Shown here: piece by piece, positions 14,130 through 17,700 of the stretch | Numbering within the stretch: the first letter of the stretch is position 1 | Layout: each line of letters opens with the position of its first letter | Assembly (NCBI GenBank): GCA_903887655.1 | Contig: CAISQQ010000107.1 | Span: forward strand, 1 to 17,700 | Reading direction: 5' to 3' | Origin: an uncultured Burkholderiales bacterium | GTDB lineage: Bacteria > Pseudomonadota > Gammaproteobacteria > Burkholderiales > Burkholderiaceae_C | Length of the DNA: 17,700 nucleotides | Position numbers and translations under genes: made by a program | Notes under the pieces: model-generated | Database searches by the model: none | What the model was told of the DNA's origin: nothing | Seen by the model: only the letters and a program-made list of their open reading frames with translations

Positions 14130-14786
14130 TCACTTGGGCTGAGCAACAACGCGCAAATAGGGCTTGATCGTTTTAAAGCCCTGGGGATACAGTTGCTTGG
14201 CCTCCTCATCACTCACTGAGCCGGCGATGATGACGTCTTGGCCAGGCACCCAGTTCACCGGTGTCGCCACCTTGTGGGCGGTGGTGAGTTGAATGGAATC
14301 CAAAACACGAATGATTTCATCAAAATTGCGACCCGTGGTCATGGGATAGGTGAGCATCAACTTGATTTTTTTGTCGGGTCCAATGATGAAGACGGATCTC
14401 ACCGTTGCATTGGTCGCGGCCGTTCTTTCAGCTCCTGGCGCATCGCTCTCGGGCAGCATGTTGTAGAGCTTGGCCACATGAAGATCGGTGTCACCGATCA
14501 TGGGGTAATTCACTCGGGCGCCCTGAGTCTCTTCAATATCTTTGGCCCATGCGCTGTGGTTCTCCACGGGATCGATACTCAAACCGATGAGCTTGCAGTG
14601 GCGCTTGGTGAACTCGGGCTCGATCTTGGCCATGTAGCCCAACTCAGTGGTGCACACCGGTGTGAAATCCTTGGGGTGAGAAAATAAACACGCCCACTGG
14701 TCACCAATCCAGTCATGAAAATGAATCTCACCGGTGGTGGTCTTGGCGGTGAAGTCCGGCGCAATGGAATTGATTCTGAGGGTCAT
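14130..14786 (-). CDS. 1-Cys peroxiredoxin (Prx6 family)
   Basis: The start is the ATG at 14786, set by AAAGGAGA 7 bases upstream; the frame is open to 14834 but would lack a ribosome site. The protein has 218 residues. The active site is FTPVCTTE with peroxidatic C45, preceded by SHPKDF. The conserved Arg lies further on, in or near RSVFIIGPDKKIKL. The long C-terminal domain (LTTAHKVATPVNWVPGQDVII...) is typical of Prx6-type enzymes. Other Cys are C33 and C61; neither is in a 2-Cys resolving position, so a 1-Cys mechanism is likely. It reduces hydrogen peroxide and organic peroxides in the cytoplasm. It lies 44 bases downstream of the intradiol dioxygenase gene, so the two are probably co-transcribed, an association worth noting because hydroxyquinol readily auto-oxidises. 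Confidence 0.93.
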   Translation of the reverse strand: MTLRINSIAPDFTAKTTTGEIHFHDWIGDQWACLFSHPKDFTPVCTTELGYMAKIEPEFTKRHCKLIGLSIDPVENHSAWAKDIEETQGARVNYPMIGDTDLHVAKLYNMLPESDAPGAERTAATNATVRSVFIIGPDKKIKLMLTYPMTTGRNFDEIIRVLDSIQLTTAHKVATPVNWVPGQDVIIAGSVSDEEAKQLYPQGFKTIKPYLRVVAQPK

Positions 14787-14793
14787 CTCTGTT

Positions 14794-14801
14794 TCTCCTT
14801 T
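14794..14801 (-). promoter_or_regulatory. Ribosome binding site that fixes the peroxiredoxin start
   Basis: AAAGGAGA on the minus strand ends 7 bases before the ATG at 14786. This strong Shine-Dalgarno match picks that codon over the in-frame upstream start at 14834, which would overlap the end of the preceding gene. Confidence 0.8.
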
Positions 14802-14830
14802 GGGTTTAAAAAAAAGTTGTTGCTGTGCAC

Positions 14831-15739
14831 TCAAGCCTCGACTTTAGCGCTGATGGGGGGCTTGGGCAGATAGGCCACACCGGGCTCGATTTCGAAGACA
14901 AAATCCAAACTCCACCAGTTGCTGCCTTCAACCCCATTGGGCTGGGTCTCGCCTTCGTGCCAAACATATTGGCCAATCAAGGCCTGGGTCACGCCAAACT
15001 GGACATCGGTTTCCAAGTAAGGATCATCGCTGGAGTAGACCTGTGAGAACTGTGTCTTAAAGCCCTCTTTGAAGATCAAAAAATGCAAATGTGCCGGGCG
15101 CATATTGTGGCGTCCTAATTTAGACAGCACCTCGCCCACCAAGCCATTGATTGGAATGGGGTAGCCCGCTGGCTTGATGGTTTGAAAAGCGATGTGGCCT
15201 TCGCCATCGGTCTCAAAGCGTCCACGCAGATTCATCTCGGCTTGTGAGGCGTCTTGATTCTCATAAAAACCCTTGCTCGATGAATGCCACACATCGACCA
15301 TGGCATGCGAGACGGGTTGACCTTGAAGATCCCTGACCCAGGCATTCACATACAACGTCTCCCCCGGTGTGGGAGAGCGCACGATCGACGCACCGCTGGC
15401 GGTGAGGGGCGAGTCTTGCCGCCAAAACGGACCCATTAAATTGGCTGTGGTTGCTCGCTTGCCCCCGTCTCCATTGTTGCTCAAACACACCAAGGCCGAC
15501 ACACCCAGCGAGCCCGCCATCAAAGTCACCTCATTGTGTGAGGCACTGCTTTGCTGCCCGAGCTTGGCAATGAGCCCACAAGCCTGGTGAAACTCAGCTT
15601 CCGTGAGTCGCACATCGCTCACAAAGGCATGCAAGTGTTTGACCAAGCCCACCATGATCTCACGGGTTCTGGGATCGTCTGTTTTGGCCATTTGCTCCAA
15701 AACATATTGGGTCAGTTCTTGCGGTTTGTTTAAAAACAT
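14831..15739 (-). CDS. Intradiol dioxygenase, hydroxyquinol 1,2-dioxygenase-like
   Basis: From the ATG at 15739 the protein has 302 residues; a TTG at 15787 would add 16 but is less likely. The N-terminal helical dimerisation domain (MAKTDDPRTREIMVGLVKHLHAFVSDVRLTEAEF) is typical of catechol/hydroxyquinol dioxygenases. The four Fe(III) ligands are visible: Y159 (GFYENQ), Y193 (GYPIP), H217 and H219 (RPAHLHF). The 193-217-219 spacing matches what I recall for hydroxyquinol dioxygenase (Y197/H221/H223). The stretch LGRHNMRPAHLHF and the DPYLETDVQFGV region favour hydroxyquinol over catechol as substrate. The reaction would give maleylacetate. No maleylacetate reductase gene is in the window. 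It heads a two-gene operon with the peroxiredoxin and is divergent from the amidohydrolase. Intradiol class is firm; the exact substrate is likely but unproven. Confidence 0.88.
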   Translation of the reverse strand: MFLNKPQELTQYVLEQMAKTDDPRTREIMVGLVKHLHAFVSDVRLTEAEFHQACGLIAKLGQQSSASHNEVTLMAGSLGVSALVCLSNNGDGGKRATTANLMGPFWRQDSPLTASGASIVRSPTPGETLYVNAWVRDLQGQPVSHAMVDVWHSSSKGFYENQDASQAEMNLRGRFETDGEGHIAFQTIKPAGYPIPINGLVGEVLSKLGRHNMRPAHLHFLIFKEGFKTQFSQVYSSDDPYLETDVQFGVTQALIGQYVWHEGETQPNGVEGSNWWSLDFVFEIEPGVAYLPKPPISAKVEA

Positions 15740-16025
15740 GGTTGAGTCCGTGAGGCCAATTAAAGTGTCGAAATCGTTGGGCCCCAAGTGTGCCCTATTT
15801 CAGGTTCCCTCAGCGTCACCACGGTCAAAGTGATTAGGGTAAGCAAGGGTTTCTCCTAGGATCGATGTATGAGATGATTTTAGCTGGAGCTTGTGTCATT
15901 GCGAAACAAAACGACTGCACAGCGATTGAACGACCACCCCACACCCATTGGGCCAACAATGGGCTCACTGAAACGCCACCAACCTCGGGCCATTTGAAGC
16001 GGTCCACGCCTTGAAAGTTTGAATT
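15740..16025. promoter_or_regulatory. Divergent promoter region, intradiol dioxygenase / amidohydrolase
   Basis: This 286-base region separates outward-facing genes and should carry both promoters. The clearest element is CCCATTG/CAATGGG at 15944-15963 with a 6-base spacer, listed separately. I saw no open frame with family motifs, no RNA gene and no transposon remnant. No adjoining regulator gene exists to explain control. Confidence 0.5.
15944..15963. promoter_or_regulatory. Inverted repeat, candidate operator before the amidohydrolase gene
   Basis: Perfect 7-base arms CCCATTG and CAATGGG flank the spacer GGCCAA. The site ends 62 bases before the TTG start at 16026, a sensible distance for an operator or activator site. 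It is a single copy in the region and its binding protein is unknown. Confidence 0.4.
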
Positions 16026-17057
16026 TTGAACACCCCAAAAATTGACATTTACAACCACGTGATGCCACCGAGCTATGTCGAGCTGGTCAAAAAACACGGC
16101 CGCGACCAAGGCATGATCAAGCGCATGAGCAACTTGCGCATGCTCTGGGACATGCCCGCTCGGGTTGAAATGCTCAAGCAGTTCCCCGATGTGCAGCAAA
16201 TCATCTCGTTGGCTGTTCCCTCACCTGAGATGATGGGCACACCGGACGAGTCCCCCGCCTATGCCCGCGTGGCCAATGAAGGGATGGCTGCGATTTGTCG
16301 TGAGTGGCCCCAACAATTCCCCACTTTCGTCGCCTCCTTGCCCATGAACAACCCGCAAGCGGCCCTGCAAGAAATGGATCATGCCATTGAGGTTCTGGGC
16401 GCCAAAGGCATCCAAGTGCTCTCGCATGCCAGTGGCAAAGCCTTGGATCACCCCGAGATATTCCCCATTTTTGAGCGCATCACCAACCACCACCATCTGC
16501 CCGTTTGGATGCACCCCACCCGACCCGGGCACAAGCCCGATTACGATACCGAAGACCGCTCTAAGTACGAAATCTGGCAAGTCTTGGGCTGGCCGTTTGA
16601 GACAAGTGTTGCCATGTCACGCATGGTGTTTTCAGGGCTGTTTGACCGCTTGCCTGAGCTCAAACTGATCACTCACCACTGTGGTGGGATGCTGCCTTAT
16701 TTCGAGGGTCGCGCCGAGACCTTGTGGGCGCAATTGGGCTCAAGAAGTGCCGATGGCAGTGAGGATCACGTGTTGGCCAGTTTGAAAAAGAAACCCATGG
16801 AATATTTCAAGATGTTTTACGGCGATACGGTCCTTGGTGGTTCGTCCTCGGCCTTGCGTTGTGGCTTGGATTTCTTTGGCCCAGAGCATGTGGTCTTTGC
16901 CAGCGACTGCCCTTTTGACCCTGAAGAGGGGCCCATGTTTATCCGTGAAGGAATTCGCTCCATTGAAACCCTCAATTTGGGGGCAGAAGACGCGAGAAGG
17001 ATTTACTTTGGCAATGCTTTCAAGTTGCTGGGCTGGGACAAAGACGCGAAACCATGA
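16026..17057 (+). CDS. Amidohydrolase_2 family protein (ACMSD / resorcylate decarboxylase-like)
   Basis: The protein has 343 residues. The start is TTG at 16026: an in-frame TGA at 16020-16022 excludes anything earlier, and the next starts (GTG 16059, ATG 16062) would delete the metal-binding first strand. The fold is the TIM barrel of aminocarboxymuconate semialdehyde decarboxylase and gamma-resorcylate decarboxylase. Visible landmarks are IDIYNHVMP (6-14), H163 in VWMHPTRP, H217-H218 in THHCGG and D294 in ASDCPFDP. The usual N-terminal HxH is Y9-N10-H11 here, so one metal ligand is replaced. Relatives decarboxylate (di)hydroxybenzoates or aminocarboxymuconate semialdehyde, but some are hydrolases or hydratases, so the reaction is uncertain. 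It is divergent from the intradiol dioxygenase and followed after 56 bases by a Bug gene. Confidence 0.85.
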   Translation: MNTPKIDIYNHVMPPSYVELVKKHGRDQGMIKRMSNLRMLWDMPARVEMLKQFPDVQQIISLAVPSPEMMGTPDESPAYARVANEGMAAICREWPQQFPTFVASLPMNNPQAALQEMDHAIEVLGAKGIQVLSHASGKALDHPEIFPIFERITNHHHLPVWMHPTRPGHKPDYDTEDRSKYEIWQVLGWPFETSVAMSRMVFSGLFDRLPELKLITHHCGGMLPYFEGRAETLWAQLGSRSADGSEDHVLASLKKKPMEYFKMFYGDTVLGGSSSALRCGLDFFGPEHVVFASDCPFDPEEGPMFIREGIRSIETLNLGAEDARRIYFGNAFKLLGWDKDAKP

Positions 17058-17113
17058 CCGCCCCAGGCCTTGGATCAGTGCTCCATGGCCATCGACTATC
17101 CCTTTGAACCTCA

Positions 17114-17700
17114 ATGCCCAACATCATGAAACTTTGCTTTTTCCGATTTTTTGTAGCCCCAATCTTGGGTGCTGTACTCCTGAGCTTGGGCCTGTTGCCC
17201 GCTGCATGGGCGGCTTACCCTGAGCGTGTGGTCTCCTTGGTGGTGCCCTTCACCGCTGGATCTGGGAGTGATATCCTTGCTCGCATCATCAGCCCTCGAC
17301 TCGCTGAGCTGTGGCACCAAGCCGTGATCGTTGACAATCGACCCGGCGCGAGTGGCAACATCGGTGCCGATTTCGTGGCCAAAGCGACCCCCGATGGACA
17401 CAATTTACTCATGGCCATCAACACCCTCACCATGGCGCCGAATTTGTACAAAAAGCCAGGCTTTGATCCCGTCACGGATTTTTCACCAGTGATGAAACTG
17501 ACGGTGGCCAATTTCGCCATCGTCACCAACCCCGTGCTGGCACCCAACGATTTAAAAAGTCTTATCCAGTGGCTCAAGGCCCACCCCAACCAGTACAACT
17601 ACGGCTCACCGGGCAACGGCACACCGCATCACCTGGCCATGGAGCTGATGAAGCTGCAACTGGGCTTGGAGATGCTTCACGTGCCTTACAAGGGGATCAG
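17114..17700 (+). CDS. Bug/TctC-family periplasmic binding protein 2 (runs off right edge)
   Basis: The frame is open from the ATG at 17114 to the window end (195 full codons). A second in-frame ATG at 17126 (MKLCFFRFF) is an equally good start, and neither has a clear ribosome site. A classic Sec signal peptide (FFVAPILGAVLLSLGLLPAAWAA) is cut near residues 33-34. Bug landmarks follow: YPERVVSLVVPFTAGSGSDILARI, VIVDNRPGASGNIGADFVAKATPDG, and LHVPYKGIS at the edge. It is a paralogue of the protein at 5298-6302 with the same motifs but a different export signal (Sec-like instead of twin-arginine). It lies 56 bases after the amidohydrolase gene and is probably co-transcribed, which suggests it binds the substrate of that branch. 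TctA/TctB genes, if any, would be beyond the edge. Confidence 0.92.
   Translation, partial: MPNIMKLCFFRFFVAPILGAVLLSLGLLPAAWAAYPERVVSLVVPFTAGSGSDILARIISPRLAELWHQAVIVDNRPGASGNIGADFVAKATPDGHNLLMAINTLTMAPNLYKKPGFDPVTDFSPVMKLTVANFAIVTNPVLAPNDLKSLIQWLKAHPNQYNYGSPGNGTPHHLAMELMKLQLGLEMLHVPYKGI

Noticed and set aside
15740..15787. TTG start at 15787 for the intradiol dioxygenase
   Set aside because: It would add 16 residues unlike the family N-terminus and lacks a ribosome site; the ATG at 15739 fits better.
1..17700. CRISPR arrays, tRNA/rRNA genes, insertion sequences, phage or plasmid genes
   Set aside because: No regularly spaced repeats, tRNA-like cloverleaf, transposase or integrase motifs, or long flanking repeats were found on either strand by reading.

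Overview
The window looks like a piece of a Burkholderiales (betaproteobacterial, probably Comamonadaceae-like) chromosome. The evidence is two Bug/TctC-type periplasmic binding proteins without membrane partners, a hallmark of that order, together with betaproteobacterial-type aromatic catabolism genes, moderately high GC and tightly packed genes. No tRNA, rRNA, CRISPR array, insertion sequence or phage gene is visible, and no gene-free stretch exceeds 300 bases.

Layout. (1) 1-3184, all minus strand: the 5' part of a sensor histidine kinase that runs off the left edge, its OmpR-type response regulator (11-base overlap), a ParB-like (PF08857-type) protein of unknown role, and a zinc-free quinone-oxidoreductase-like MDR protein. 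(2) 3400-6302, plus strand: large and small subunits of a Rieske ring-hydroxylating oxygenase of the salicylate 5-hydroxylase/anthranilate dioxygenase kind, then a Bug binding protein, closed by a strong hairpin. (3) 8716-6376, minus strand: a flavin monooxygenase resembling 3-hydroxybenzoate 6-hydroxylase and a gentisate/salicylate 1,2-dioxygenase-type cupin. (4) 8993-14037, plus strand: MarR regulator, NodT-type outer-membrane lipoprotein, EmrA-like adaptor and EmrB-like 14-TM transporter, preceded by a perfect MarR-type palindrome. (5) 15739-14130, minus strand: hydroxyquinol 1,2-dioxygenase-like intradiol enzyme and a 1-Cys peroxiredoxin. (6) 16026-17700, plus strand: an ACMSD/resorcylate-decarboxylase-like amidohydrolase, and a second Bug protein cut by the right edge.

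How it may work together (inference). Two hydroxylation routes, the Rieske enzyme on an ortho-substituted benzoate and the flavoenzyme on a 3-hydroxybenzoate, could converge on gentisate or a related para-diol, which the cupin cleaves. A separate branch could decarboxylate a (di)hydroxybenzoate with the amidohydrolase and cleave a hydroxyquinol-like triol with the intradiol enzyme, while the peroxiredoxin removes peroxide from auto-oxidising polyphenols. The Bug proteins would bind carboxylate substrates outside the cytoplasm, and the MarR-controlled EmrAB/NodT pump would act as a safety valve against the aromatic acid. Missing from the window are ferredoxin/reductase partners for the oxygenase, maleylpyruvate isomerase, fumarylpyruvate hydrolase, maleylacetate reductase, and any LysR-type regulator. 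The pathway must therefore be completed elsewhere, and the substrate is not settled. I see no wholly unknown system. The most unusual points are the mix of three ring-attack chemistries around an efflux operon, the Tyr-for-His amidohydrolase, and several sharp palindromes in the divergent promoter regions.
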